A stretch of 64,000 nt of DNA from positions 248,001-312,000 of the forward strand of contig NZ_JAFBCV010000003.1 of NCBI RefSeq assembly GCF_016907895.1. The letters run 5' to 3'. The position numbers were made by a program, and so were the translations under genes. Shown here piece by piece: positions 16,814 through 25,051 of this stretch; the first letter of the stretch is position 1, and each line of letters begins with the position of its first letter. This stretch comes from Shouchella xiaoxiensis. GTDB taxonomy: Bacteria; Bacillota; Bacilli; Bacillales; Bacillaceae_D. The notes under the pieces were generated by a model, which was not told where the DNA came from, searched no databases, and was given only the letters and a program-made list of their open reading frames with translations.

Positions 16814-17920
16814 ATGAAGCAAACCGTTGTTTTAGGCGGAGGTGTCATTGGCTTATCAATTGCCTTGAAGCTAGCCCTTGAAGGGATTGAGGTAACGCTT
16901 TTAGAAAAACAAACTTGTGGAGGACAAGCTTCAGGTGCGGCTGCGGGAATGCTTGCTCCTTTCTCAGAGATTGGTGAAGATCCTGATGATTTTTTTGAGT
17001 TGTGTTTAGCGGGATTGCGTGAATTTAAAAGCTGGCAGCAATTGGTTAATGACATCTCTGGTATGGATTTTGATTATAGTGAAGTTGGTAGTTTGCATTG
17101 TGTCTATCATGAGGCTGATTTGCTGTCGCTCGAGACGAGAAAAGCGTGGCAAGAAAAGTATGGTGCAGAAATGACGATCTTATACCAAGATCAGTTGGCA
17201 GAGCAAGAGCCACTTCTTTCAAAAGATATCATTGGTGCACTATATAATTCTGAAGAAGCGCATGTTTATGCGCCCGATTACGTAAAAGCCCTTGAACAAG
17301 CATGCATTAAGAAAGGTGTTATTATTTTTGAAGAGCTTGGTGATGTATCGCTTGCTGAATTAGAAGGAACGATTACCTTGGTTGCGGAAACAGGCCAGAC
17401 TTTTTCTGCACAAACGTTAATTGTTGCCACAGGTGCGTGGGCACACTTACAAGCAGACCGTTTTCATGTTAAGCTCCCTCTTTACCCTATACGAGGACAG
17501 ATCTGTGCCTATCAATTTGAAGAGCAGAGGCTCAATCACATCATTTACACTAGCCAAGGATATTTAGTACCAAAAGCAAATCGAACGATTGTCAATGGTG
17601 CATCTGAAGACATTGCTGGTTATCGAACGGATGTCACGGAAAAGGGCATACAGCGTTTATTAAATTGGAATAAGCGAATGATGCCGATGCTTGAAGAGGT
17701 GGAACCTTTTCATACATGGGCAGGCCTAAGACCTGCAACTCAAGATGGCTTCCCATTTATTGGCCGATTAACGGACTACCCGAATGTATACTTCGCTTGT
17801 GGACATTACCGTAATGGGATATTATTAAGTGCGATTACAGCAGAAGTGGTTAAGCAAGAACTCTTAGGTCAAGAACTAGCCATTTCATTAGAATCGTTCC
17901 GACCTGAACGATTTACGTAG
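16814..17920 (+). CDS. thiO: Glycine oxidase ThiO
   Basis: FAD-dependent enzyme that oxidises glycine to iminoglycine for ThiG. The dinucleotide motif VVLGGGVIGLSIALKLA opens the protein, followed by SGAAAGMLAPFSE, and the C-terminus has WAGLRPATQDGFPFIGR and CGHYRNGILLSAITA, typical of DAO-family ThiO. 368 residues matches B. subtilis ThiO. It starts 5 bases after thiG. Confidence 0.95.
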   Translation: MKQTVVLGGGVIGLSIALKLALEGIEVTLLEKQTCGGQASGAAAGMLAPFSEIGEDPDDFFELCLAGLREFKSWQQLVNDISGMDFDYSEVGSLHCVYHEADLLSLETRKAWQEKYGAEMTILYQDQLAEQEPLLSKDIIGALYNSEEAHVYAPDYVKALEQACIKKGVIIFEELGDVSLAELEGTITLVAETGQTFSAQTLIVATGAWAHLQADRFHVKLPLYPIRGQICAYQFEEQRLNHIIYTSQGYLVPKANRTIVNGASEDIAGYRTDVTEKGIQRLLNWNKRMMPMLEEVEPFHTWAGLRPATQDGFPFIGRLTDYPNVYFACGHYRNGILLSAITAEVVKQELLGQELAISLESFRPERFT

Positions 17921-17935
17921 AGAAGAGGTGATACG

Positions 17936-18742
17936 ATGACGATTCCTGTTGTTTTAAGCATTGCCGGGTCTGATTCAGGTGGTGGAGCAGGCATTCAAGC
18001 TGATCTAAAAACGTGTCAAGAATTAGGCGTGTTTGCAACGAGCGCCATTACCGCGATCACAGCGCAAAATACCGTTGGTGTCCATCAAGTGAAGGCAATT
18101 GAACCTGAAATGGTTTATGCGCAAGCTGATGCGGTCTTAGCCGATATAGGAGCAAATGTAATTAAAACAGGGATGCTAGTCGGCGAAGGTCAGATTAAGG
18201 TCGTTAGTCAATTAATCGATAAATATACACCTGCTGAAGTGGTGGTAGACCCAGTTATTTCATCGACAAGTGGAACACAATTATTAACAAATGAAGGGTT
18301 AGCAGTTCTAAGAAAGCAGCTTCTGCCAAAGACAACCTTGTTGACACCTAATTTGCCTGAAGCGGCACTTCTATTAAATCAAAAAGAGCCTAAAACAATT
18401 GCAGAAATGAAGGAATTCGCGATACAATTGCATCAGTTAGGTCCAAGAGCCATTGTCTTAAAAGGTGGTCACCTCGAAGGTGATGCGGTTGATTTGTTTT
18501 ACGATGGAAGGGAATTTATTCCGTTTTCTGCGGCGCGTATTAAAGCGACTCATACACACGGGACAGGCTGTACGTTCGCAGCAGCTATTGCGGCTGAACT
18601 TGCTAAGGGATCAAATCGAGTAAATGCCGTTCGCGTCGCCAAAGCATTTATAACGAAGGCAATTAAGTATGGCTTTGAGTTAGGGGAAGGAAAAGGGCCA
18701 ACAAATCATGCTGCTTATCGCCAGCAATTAGACAAGGAGTAA
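17936..18742 (+). CDS. thiD: Hydroxymethylpyrimidine (phosphate) kinase
   Basis: Phosphorylates HMP and HMP-P for thiamine synthesis. Ribokinase-fold protein of 268 residues with LSIAGSDSGGGAGIQADLKT at the start and THGTGCTFAAAIAAELA near residue 205 (anion hole and catalytic Asp region: the GTGC motif). It begins 15 bases after thiO and ends 4 bases before the next gene, so transcription continues. Confidence 0.96.
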   Translation: MTIPVVLSIAGSDSGGGAGIQADLKTCQELGVFATSAITAITAQNTVGVHQVKAIEPEMVYAQADAVLADIGANVIKTGMLVGEGQIKVVSQLIDKYTPAEVVVDPVISSTSGTQLLTNEGLAVLRKQLLPKTTLLTPNLPEAALLLNQKEPKTIAEMKEFAIQLHQLGPRAIVLKGGHLEGDAVDLFYDGREFIPFSAARIKATHTHGTGCTFAAAIAAELAKGSNRVNAVRVAKAFITKAIKYGFELGEGKGPTNHAAYRQQLDKE

Positions 18743-18746
18743 TTAG

Positions 18747-19307
18747 GTGAAAAAGCATTGGGTTGTGTTAATCTTACCGGCGATACTTATGGTGTTTATT
18801 GCAATTGCGGGTATCTATTATTTAAACCAAGACGAAGTATTGACAAACGAGCAATTAAAGAACGAAATTATAGTTACTGCTGAGAGAGTGGAAGATGGAA
18901 TCATTGAAGTTTCATGGAATTGGCCGAAAATGCCTTCTGAAGGAATTTATGGCACGGACTATATCGGTCTATCCTTCTCTAACCCGCTTGATTTAGTAGC
19001 TGGTGAAGTAAGTCTACCAGTTGAGCCGGAACAGCGTTTTGACGGAGTGCTGGTGGAGGATGGAGTTGTATTCGAAATTCCTACTACGATGGATGAGCAT
19101 CAGCCTGTAGGAACGAGAGGCACTATTCGCCAGCAAATACCAGCCGAATTGATTGATGATGCATCAATTACATTGTTACATACATGGACGAACCATGAGG
19201 ATTTATTAATAGAAGATGCTGTTTTTCAAAACCCAACTTTTGGAGAAGCTGAAAATGTTCAATACTGGACAAGCACATATGAATTGAGTGATCTTCTTGA
19301 GAATTAG
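18747..19307 (+). CDS. Unknown membrane-anchored protein in the thiamine operon
   Basis: A 186-residue protein with one N-terminal signal-anchor helix (residues 5-25) and an extracytoplasmic part rich in beta strands and acidic residues (EVSWNWPKMPSEGIYGTDYIGLSF...). No Cys lipobox and no known signature. GTG 18747 is 4 bases after the thiD stop with an AGGAG site upstream, and no terminator separates them, so it is very likely under the TPP riboswitch. Its 3' end lies only 4 bases before the ATG of the DUF1385-YqgV gene. A role in capture or export of thiamine precursors is an inference from context only. Confidence 0.7.
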   Translation: MKKHWVVLILPAILMVFIAIAGIYYLNQDEVLTNEQLKNEIIVTAERVEDGIIEVSWNWPKMPSEGIYGTDYIGLSFSNPLDLVAGEVSLPVEPEQRFDGVLVEDGVVFEIPTTMDEHQPVGTRGTIRQQIPAELIDDASITLLHTWTNHEDLLIEDAVFQNPTFGEAENVQYWTSTYELSDLLEN

Positions 19308-19311
19308 TGGA

Positions 19312-20364
19312 ATGTCGTTTCAGGCAGGCGTTTTTTTTACAGCTAAGGGCTTTTTATCCTGTGCATTTCACGATGGAAACGGAAAATTAAACTCTTGGGT
19401 TAAGCCTTTAAATGGAAAGACTCTTCTACAAGCATTTATGCTCTCGCTTACTACAACACCATTCTGGTTTAAAAGCTTGTTACTTTCAGTAGTAGCGTTT
19501 GTGCTCGTTCCAAAGATTTTACCTATTGGTTGGAACGGGCTACCTTATTATGCGTTGATTTATTTACTATTTGGAACACACTTTATCTTTCCAAGCACTC
19601 TAAAGCAATACCACGGTGCTGAGCACAAGATTTTCAGTATGAAAGGTCGTATCAATAAACATCGATTAAGCAGAATTCGCAAAGCATCCATTCGCAACCG
19701 TGGATGTTCAACAAGCTTAGTTGTTGTCTATTTTCTGAGCGCGATAGTCATCCTACTGGGCTACTGGATATTCTTCCCTTTTTCAAAGAGTTTGGCGATT
19801 GCCTCGTATGGAGCTGTGCTAGTAGTAGCGATCTACCATTTGTTTCATCGGAGCGCAAAAATGGCATGGGTTGAGCGGCTAATTCTCCCTCTGTCCTATT
19901 GGTTACAGACAAAGCTAACAACAAAAGAACCTGAGCGCAAGCATCTATTGTGTGCAATTGAATCGTATCAAAAATTGGGCTACCAAGTGTTTTCAGACGC
20001 ATTAATTGATCGAAAAATTGAGAGAAGGAGGCGAAAAAAAATGGCTATTGCAGATGTGACGATTATTCCTGTGGGAACTGGTACGCCAAGTGTAAGCTCC
20101 TATGTTGTTGAAGTGCATAAGCGCTTGCAAAAACTTGAGACCGAGTATTCACTTAAGTATCAGCTAACACCAATGAGTACCTTAATTGAGGCAGAAGTAC
20201 CTACATTGTATAAAGTATTAGAAGAACTTCACAAAGTGCCGTTTGAGCATGGAGCGGAAAGAGTAGCATTAAATATTCGCATTGATGACCGAAGAGATCA
20301 ATCGTCTTCTTTGGAGAAAAAACTAAAAACGGTTAATGACCAATTAAAAGACAGTCGCAATTAA
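19312..20364 (+). CDS. DUF1385 (YqhQ-like) membrane protein fused to YqgV-type thiamine-binding domain
   Basis: One uninterrupted frame encodes two proteins that are normally separate. Residues 1-243 are a DUF1385/YqhQ-like membrane protein: KQYHGAEHKIFS near residue 102, NRGCSTSL near 126, then LSYWLQTKLTTKEPE. From residue 244 (MAIADVTIIPVGTG...) it is the MTH1187/YqgV family (PF01910), small ferredoxin-like proteins that bind thiamine. A strong AAGGAGG site (20023-20029) lies 11 bases before the internal ATG at 20041, so a free YqgV is probably made as well. The upstream start is uncertain: ATG 19312 has only a weak site, GTG 19288 none. It closes the TPP-riboswitch operon. Confidence 0.75.
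   Translation: MSFQAGVFFTAKGFLSCAFHDGNGKLNSWVKPLNGKTLLQAFMLSLTTTPFWFKSLLLSVVAFVLVPKILPIGWNGLPYYALIYLLFGTHFIFPSTLKQYHGAEHKIFSMKGRINKHRLSRIRKASIRNRGCSTSLVVVYFLSAIVILLGYWIFFPFSKSLAIASYGAVLVVAIYHLFHRSAKMAWVERLILPLSYWLQTKLTTKEPERKHLLCAIESYQKLGYQVFSDALIDRKIERRRRKKMAIADVTIIPVGTGTPSVSSYVVEVHKRLQKLETEYSLKYQLTPMSTLIEAEVPTLYKVLEELHKVPFEHGAERVALNIRIDDRRDQSSSLEKKLKTVNDQLKDSRN
20041..20364 (+). CDS. YqgV-type thiamine-binding protein from internal start
   Basis: The last 107 codons of the fusion frame form a complete MTH1187/YqgV (DUF77, PF01910) domain: MAIADVTIIPVG, SSYVVEVHKRLQ, YQLTPMSTLIEAE and a C-terminal charged helix. B. subtilis YqgV is a free protein of about this length. The strong ribosome site (GAAGGAGGCG) before the ATG argues for independent translation even though no stop codon separates it from the DUF1385 part. 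Listed separately because both products may exist. Confidence 0.7.
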   Translation: MAIADVTIIPVGTGTPSVSSYVVEVHKRLQKLETEYSLKYQLTPMSTLIEAEVPTLYKVLEELHKVPFEHGAERVALNIRIDDRRDQSSSLEKKLKTVNDQLKDSRN

Positions 20365-20385
20365 TTATTGCGACTGTCTTTTTGT
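20346..20385 (+). terminator. Terminator ending the thiamine operon
   Basis: A perfect 15-bp stem (20347-20361 with 20367-20381) and T-run, beginning 17 bases before the stop codon of the fusion gene. Confidence 0.92.
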
Positions 20386-20478
20386 TTAACAGAATTTTTA
20401 AACCTACAGTAGAATGGTGTTAAAAAGATGTCATGAAAGCAAAAATTAAGAATAAAAGATGAAATCGATTAACAGGTA

Positions 20479-21000
20479 CTAAGCTTGGCCTTGTAACAAA
20501 AAGGTCTCGTAGACTGTCCATGATTCATTATCAAGTTGATACAGTAACTGAACACGGTCAATCGTTTCTTGATGTGAAATATCCGTCATTTTGAGCTGTC
20601 CAACAATATCAGCATGCTCAGATTGAGGTAGCTTTTGGGCAATTGTTACATGTGGAATGAAAATAGAGTGTGCTCGATCAGTTGGAAATGGAGGTTCATA
20701 TAGCTTCATGTTCAGCGCGCTTAATTCCGCATTTTCTCGAATCTTATAAAAAATCGTTGTTGATTGTGGGTAGAATGTATCCACTTTGTAAACATCAATT
20801 GATATTGGAGGCGTTTGCCGAGCGAGCTCACGCAGGGCTTCTACTAATTTTGATAATTCACCTTTGTCTTCTAATGAGAAGCGTTCTTTTACAGTTATGT
20901 GAGGAGCAATATTCGCATAATGAGAGTCATAACGGCGGCGGTAGCCGTTAGCTAAATCTTGAAATGATTTAGATGGGAAAAGCACAATGCCGTAATTCAT
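20479..21000 (-). CDS. yjcG: YjcG-type 2'-5' RNA ligase/2H phosphoesterase family protein
   Basis: A 173-residue member of the 2H phosphoesterase superfamily with its two H-x-T/S-x motifs, APHITV near residue 34 and IPHVTIAQ near 115. It begins MNYGIVLFPSK and closely follows the pattern of B. subtilis YjcG, including the C-terminal LLYQLDNESWTVYETFLL. Substrate unknown. GGGAGG lies 8 bases before the ATG. It is 23 bases downstream of the yjcH-like gene, as in B. subtilis (yjcG-yjcH pair). Confidence 0.9.
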   Translation of the reverse strand: MNYGIVLFPSKSFQDLANGYRRRYDSHYANIAPHITVKERFSLEDKGELSKLVEALRELARQTPPISIDVYKVDTFYPQSTTIFYKIRENAELSALNMKLYEPPFPTDRAHSIFIPHVTIAQKLPQSEHADIVGQLKMTDISHQETIDRVQLLYQLDNESWTVYETFLLQGQA

Positions 21001-21023
21001 TTATAAAACCTCCCTAATTCTAT

Positions 21024-21752
21024 TTAAAGTGGCAATAAAGTTTTTAATGTACGCGGTATTTCTTTTTGCCAATAAGTCCAAGTATGATCACCCGCAAACT
21101 CATCGTACGAGTAAGTGAAGTTGTGTTTTTGTATTTCTTTGTTTAATTCCCGATTTGGGGATAAAAAATCTTCTTTCGAACCCGTTGTAGTAGTGACTTC
21201 TGTCTCATTCTCACCTATAATATGATAAAGTGTCAACGTTTCATTTTTTGAATAATTTTTTACCGATTTTAACACAGTCTCATTTACATAAGGTGAATAC
21301 ATGACGATGTTTTTAAATAAGCTTGGGTACTCAAGTGCGGTTAAAAAAGAAATCGTTGCTGCAAGAGAATCACCAGCAAGGATACGTGCTTCCGCTAAAG
21401 GTTCTGTTGCAAGTTGTTCATCTAAAAAAGGAAGCAGTTCACAAGCAAGAAAACGACGGTAAGAAGCAGCTTGTTCACCATCGGGGTGGTACCATTTTCT
21501 TCGAGTACTTACGCTTGGGTACGGCACACCAACAATAATTAGTTCTTCTATTTCAATATCTTCAATAAGTTTATCTGCTTGACGAGGTATTCGACCTAAT
21601 CGGAAAAAATCCTGTCCATCTTGACAAATTAACAAGCGATAAGACTTTAGTGGCGTGTAATTCGCTGGTTTATATACAGAAAGTGTAATCGATTGATTTA
21701 AATATGTACTTTCAATTATCAGCTCAGATAAGCTTCCTTCCATCTTTGTCAT
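21024..21752 (-). CDS. yjcH: YjcH-type esterase (alpha/beta hydrolase)
   Basis: A 242-residue alpha/beta hydrolase of the Esterase D (Fes/enterochelin esterase-like) family. The nucleophile elbow reads AGDSLAA near residue 126, QDGQDFFRLGRI near 46, and a C-terminal DHTWTYWQKE supplies His. The start ATG at 21752 follows AGGAAG; the TTG two codons upstream is not needed. Predicted cytoplasmic. Forms an operon with yjcG. Substrate unknown. Confidence 0.88.
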   Translation of the reverse strand: MTKMEGSLSELIIESTYLNQSITLSVYKPANYTPLKSYRLLICQDGQDFFRLGRIPRQADKLIEDIEIEELIIVGVPYPSVSTRRKWYHPDGEQAASYRRFLACELLPFLDEQLATEPLAEARILAGDSLAATISFLTALEYPSLFKNIVMYSPYVNETVLKSVKNYSKNETLTLYHIIGENETEVTTTTGSKEDFLSPNRELNKEIQKHNFTYSYDEFAGDHTWTYWQKEIPRTLKTLLPL

Positions 21753-21910
21753 TTCCAACTTCCTTTCAATAAAATCTCTTTAAACTAGTTTACCATATTT
21801 ACGCGAGATCTAGATAGATTCATCAACTTAATAATCATATGATAAAATAGATGATTATGGATAGCCTAATGGATAGTTTACGAAACCAATTCATTTTGGA
21901 GGGATATAGA

Positions 21911-22099
21911 GTGAGACGACATAAGCCTAGATGGGTCTATTACAAGGATGTGTTTCGGTCTAAATTTCAAGCGGGGTGCTTAAAAGCAAAGCTTGAAGAC
22001 AATTGGCATCATAAGTATGAAGTAGGTCCGTTAGTAGAAGTAAAGCGTCTAAAAACAAACAGATACGTTGTTCGCTATACGTATGATGAAGTTATGTAA
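21911..22099 (+). CDS. Small basic protein, unknown function
   Basis: A 62-residue basic protein beginning with an Arg/Lys-rich segment (RRHKPRWVYYKDVFRSK) and containing alternating Tyr/Val/Lys strands. A GGAGGG site lies 7 bases before GTG 21911, which makes this start better than the ATG at 21851. No family recognised. It precedes a small HTH regulator by 66 bases. Confidence 0.55.
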   Translation: MRRHKPRWVYYKDVFRSKFQAGCLKAKLEDNWHHKYEVGPLVEVKRLKTNRYVVRYTYDEVM

Positions 22100-22165
22100 T
22101 GAGTACACCAACGATAGAAATAGAATTGCAATTGTGTCAAGAACTACTCAAGGGAGGTAGTGGCC

Positions 22166-22384
22166 ATGGGTGAAAGCAGTATTCGTCTATTAAGAATACA
22201 AAGAGGGTTTAGTTTGGAAGAAGTGGCTAATCAAGTAGGAATATCCGCTGGTTTTTTATCACAAATTGAATCAGGTAAACGACAGGTTAGCGCCTCTGTT
22301 TGCCGAGATATTGCTTCTTTCTTTAATGTAAAACGAGATGAATTATTTGAAGCAACGCGTTTTAAGGCGATTTGGAAAGAATAA
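22166..22384 (+). CDS. Small XRE-family HTH transcriptional regulator
   Basis: A 72-residue stand-alone Cro/C1-type helix-turn-helix protein: IRLLRIQRGFSLEEVANQVGISAGFLSQIESGKRQV is the standard five-helix fold with the recognition helix at GFLSQIESGK. No sensor domain. ATG 22166 has GGGAGGT 7 bases upstream. Followed by a strong terminator; target unknown. Confidence 0.85.
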   Translation: MGESSIRLLRIQRGFSLEEVANQVGISAGFLSQIESGKRQVSASVCRDIASFFNVKRDELFEATRFKAIWKE

Positions 22385-22425
22385 AACAACAAGACAGGTG
22401 TCGATCCTGTCTTGTTGTTGTTTTT
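22383..22425. terminator. Terminator between the XRE gene and fumarase (works both ways)
   Basis: A perfect 14-bp stem (22385-22398 with 22406-22419) with T-rich sequence on the + side and A-rich sequence before it, at the convergence of two genes. Confidence 0.9.
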
Positions 22426-22427
22426 AT

Positions 22428-23816
22428 TTATTTAGGTGCAATCATATCACCAGGTACGACATATTCATCGAATTGCTCTTCAGTTAATAATCCACTATCA
22501 ATTGCCGCTTCTTTTAACGTCGTATTTTCAGCATGTGCTTTTTTGGCTATCTTAGCTGCGTTCTCATAACCAATATGAGGATTTAAAGCTGTTACGAGCA
22601 TCAGGGATTCGTTTAAGAGTTGAGCCATTTTTTCTTCATCTGCCTCAAGACCTACTAAACATTTATCATGGAAATTAGTTAAACCGTCTGCTAATAAACG
22701 CATTGATTGAATAACGTTATAGATAATGACGGGTTTAAAGACGTTAAGCTGAAAATGTCCTTGTGTTGCAGCAAATCCAACCGCGGCGTCATTTCCGATA
22801 ATTTGCGCTGTGACCATTGTCAATGCTTCACTCTGAGTCGGATTCACCTTACCTGGCATAATTGAGCTGCCAGGCTCATTTGCTGGAATGATGACTTCAC
22901 CGATTCCACAACGAGGTCCACTTGCAAGAAGGCGGATGTCGTTGGCGATTTTAAAGGCATCGGCAGCAAGCGCTTTAAGAGCTCCGTGGAAGTGAACAAG
23001 CTCATCATGACTTGTTAAGCCATGGAAGTGATTTTCTGATGCTTTATAAGAAAGACCAATTTGCTTACTCAACTGTGCTGATACGGCTTCGCTAAAGCCA
23101 ATTGGAGCGTTTAACCCAGTTCCGACAGCTGTACCACCGATTGTAAGCGAGCGAACATGCTCAAGTGATTCGGTAATCATTTTTTCACATGTAACAAGCA
23201 TATGCTTCCAACCGCTGATTTCTTGACCAAATGTTAGTGGCGTTGCATCTTGTAAATGTGTACGACCAATTTTAACAAGGTCTTGGAATTGCTCTTCTTT
23301 TGCTGCAAGCGTGTTCTTAAATTGGACAACCGCTGGGAGAAGCTTTTCTTCTGCAAAAATAACAGTCGCAACATGCATAGCAGTTGGGAAAGTATCATTG
23401 GAGCTTTGTGAATGGTTGACATCATCATTAGGGTGGACTTTAACGTCTGTTTCCCCTTTATCTTCGAGAAAACGGTTTGCAAGGAAAGCAAGAACTTCAT
23501 TCATATTCATATTTGATTGAGTACCGCTACCTGTTTGCCATACTACAAGTGGAAAATGGTCATTCAACTCACCAGCGATGACTTTATCGGCTGCATATGT
23601 AATTGCCTCAACCTTACGAGAATCAAGACCTTTTAGCTTGCCGTTTACAATTGCAGCAGCTTTTTTTAATTCAGCAAATGCCCGAACGACTTCTGTAGGA
23701 ATTTGTTCGGTTCCAATTTTAAAATTTTCGAGGCTGCGCTGTGTTTGAGCACCCCAATAGCGATCAACTGGTACCTGAATTTCTCCTATTGTGTCTCTCT
23801 CTGTACGCGTTTCCAT
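22428..23816 (-). CDS. fumC: Class II fumarate hydratase
   Basis: TCA-cycle enzyme, fumarate to malate. The superfamily signature GSSIMPGKVNPTQSEA is near residue 317, and VWQTGSGTQSNMNMNEV near 96 and HPNDDVNHSQSSNDTFPTA near 128 are fumarase forms (aspartase has VNMAQSTND). 462 residues equals B. subtilis CitG. AAGGATG lies upstream of ATG 23816. Single-gene unit. Confidence 0.95.
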   Translation of the reverse strand: METRTERDTIGEIQVPVDRYWGAQTQRSLENFKIGTEQIPTEVVRAFAELKKAAAIVNGKLKGLDSRKVEAITYAADKVIAGELNDHFPLVVWQTGSGTQSNMNMNEVLAFLANRFLEDKGETDVKVHPNDDVNHSQSSNDTFPTAMHVATVIFAEEKLLPAVVQFKNTLAAKEEQFQDLVKIGRTHLQDATPLTFGQEISGWKHMLVTCEKMITESLEHVRSLTIGGTAVGTGLNAPIGFSEAVSAQLSKQIGLSYKASENHFHGLTSHDELVHFHGALKALAADAFKIANDIRLLASGPRCGIGEVIIPANEPGSSIMPGKVNPTQSEALTMVTAQIIGNDAAVGFAATQGHFQLNVFKPVIIYNVIQSMRLLADGLTNFHDKCLVGLEADEEKMAQLLNESLMLVTALNPHIGYENAAKIAKKAHAENTTLKEAAIDSGLLTEEQFDEYVVPGDMIAPK

Positions 23817-23897
23817 TTTTCATCATCCTTTTCGAAACAAATTCATGACGCATCTCTATCATATCAGAAACAGGCCTTAAACTTAATGAAAACGAAA

Positions 23898-23930
23898 AAA
23901 AAGAACCGACTTTTGTCGATTCTAAGCAAA
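23898..23930 (-). terminator. Terminator after msrB
   Basis: Read on the minus strand, a 9-bp stem (23923-23915 with 23910-23902, one mismatch) with TTTT-type loop precedes a run of eight T. It overlaps the msrB stop codon. Confidence 0.82.
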
Positions 23931-24353
23931 CAGCTTTTTATAAACAGCGTAGCCTTCTTTTTCAAGCTCCTCTTTCGGGATAAATCGAAGTGCAGCAGAG
24001 TTAATACAGTACCGAAGTCCATTTGGACCTGGTCCGTCAGGGAAGACGTGGCCGAGGTGGGAATCGGACTCATTGCTACGTACTTCAGTACGAACCATAA
24101 AGTGACTTCGATCTTCTTTTTCAATCACTTCTTTTTCCTCAATCGGCTTCGTGAAGCTTGGCCATCCACAGCCAGCATCGTATTTATCGTTTGAAGAAAA
24201 CAATGGTTTTCCAGAAACAATGTCAACATAAATTCCATCTTCTTCAAGCTGGTAAAATTCATTTTTAAAAGGAGGTTCTGTCCCATTTTCCTGTGTCACG
24301 TGATACTGCATCGGTGTTAATTTCTTCTTAAGATCATCTTGTTTTTCGCTCAT
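23922..24353 (-). CDS. msrB: Peptide-methionine (R)-S-oxide reductase
   Basis: Repairs methionine R-sulfoxide in proteins. A 143-residue protein with AGCGWPSF near residue 60, [16 protein letters not shown] and the catalytic Cys in RYCINSAAL near 117. The zinc CxxC pairs present in many MsrB enzymes are absent. ATG 24353 follows the msrA stop with a one-base gap and carries GGGGGC upstream, so translation is coupled. The longer frame to 24428 lies in msrA. Confidence 0.95.
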   Translation of the reverse strand: MSEKQDDLKKKLTPMQYHVTQENGTEPPFKNEFYQLEEDGIYVDIVSGKPLFSSNDKYDAGCGWPSFTKPIEEKEVIEKEDRSHFMVRTEVRSNESDSHLGHVFPDGPGPNGLRYCINSAALRFIPKEELEKEGYAVYKKLFA

Positions 24354-24354
24354 C

Positions 24355-24882
24355 TCATTGCCCCCAATGTTTATCAATAAAGTCTGCTCTGCCTGAACCT
24401 TTTCGGTAAAGATTATAGTGAAAGGCATTCTTTTTATAATAATCTTGATGATACGTTTCGGCTGGATAAAATGGTTTTGCTTCTAAAAGTAAGGTGGCGA
24501 TTGGCTTTGAGAATTTTTCGCTCTCAGCAAGCTCCTTTTTGGACTGTTCCGCTAGTAACCGCTGTTCGTCATTATGGTAAAAGATAGCGGTACGATAAGA
24601 GTTTCCTCGATCGTGGAACTGACCACCTGGATCTGTAGGGTCAATTTGTTGCCAGTACAACTCAAGTAATTTTTCATAAGAAAAACGCTCAGGATCATAC
24701 GTAATTTCAACGGCTTCAAAATGCCCCGTTGTTTCACTACATACTTCTTTATACGTTGGGTTTTCTGTATGCCCTCCAGTATAGCCTGATACAACTGATT
24801 CAATCCCGTCATAGGAATCGAATGGTTTTACCATACACCAGAAGCAACCTCCTGCAAACGTCGCTTTTTGTAATTGACTCAT
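24355..24882 (-). CDS. msrA: Peptide-methionine (S)-S-oxide reductase
   Basis: Repairs methionine S-sulfoxide. The active-site motif [11 protein letters not shown] is at residues 11-21, followed by [15 protein letters not shown] and [12 protein letters not shown], all standard for MsrA. 175 residues. First gene of an msrA-msrB pair as in B. subtilis. Confidence 0.96.
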   Translation of the reverse strand: MSQLQKATFAGGCFWCMVKPFDSYDGIESVVSGYTGGHTENPTYKEVCSETTGHFEAVEITYDPERFSYEKLLELYWQQIDPTDPGGQFHDRGNSYRTAIFYHNDEQRLLAEQSKKELAESEKFSKPIATLLLEAKPFYPAETYHQDYYKKNAFHYNLYRKGSGRADFIDKHWGQ

Positions 24883-25051
24883 TTGTCACACTCCAATCAT
24901 TGAAGGGTTTATACAGTATAACATAACCAGATTGGTGCTTCCTATGATCTGCTCATAGTCAACTTTTCTTTTTTAGATCGCTGTGCTAAGATGTCTTGTG
25001 GTGCTGTGCACTGGGTGGGCGAGGGATTAAGAAGTAAGAGAAGAGTTGTTA

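Noticed and set aside
23703-24194. 163-codon plus-strand frame across the fumC-msrB gap
   Set aside because: It overlaps two well-supported minus-strand genes on both sides, and its product has no family resemblance.
24960-25051. Possible guanine riboswitch before the purine permease
   Set aside because: I looked for the purine aptamer core (TATA near a P1 stem, then CCTNAT and GGTC-type loops) and found no matching pairs.
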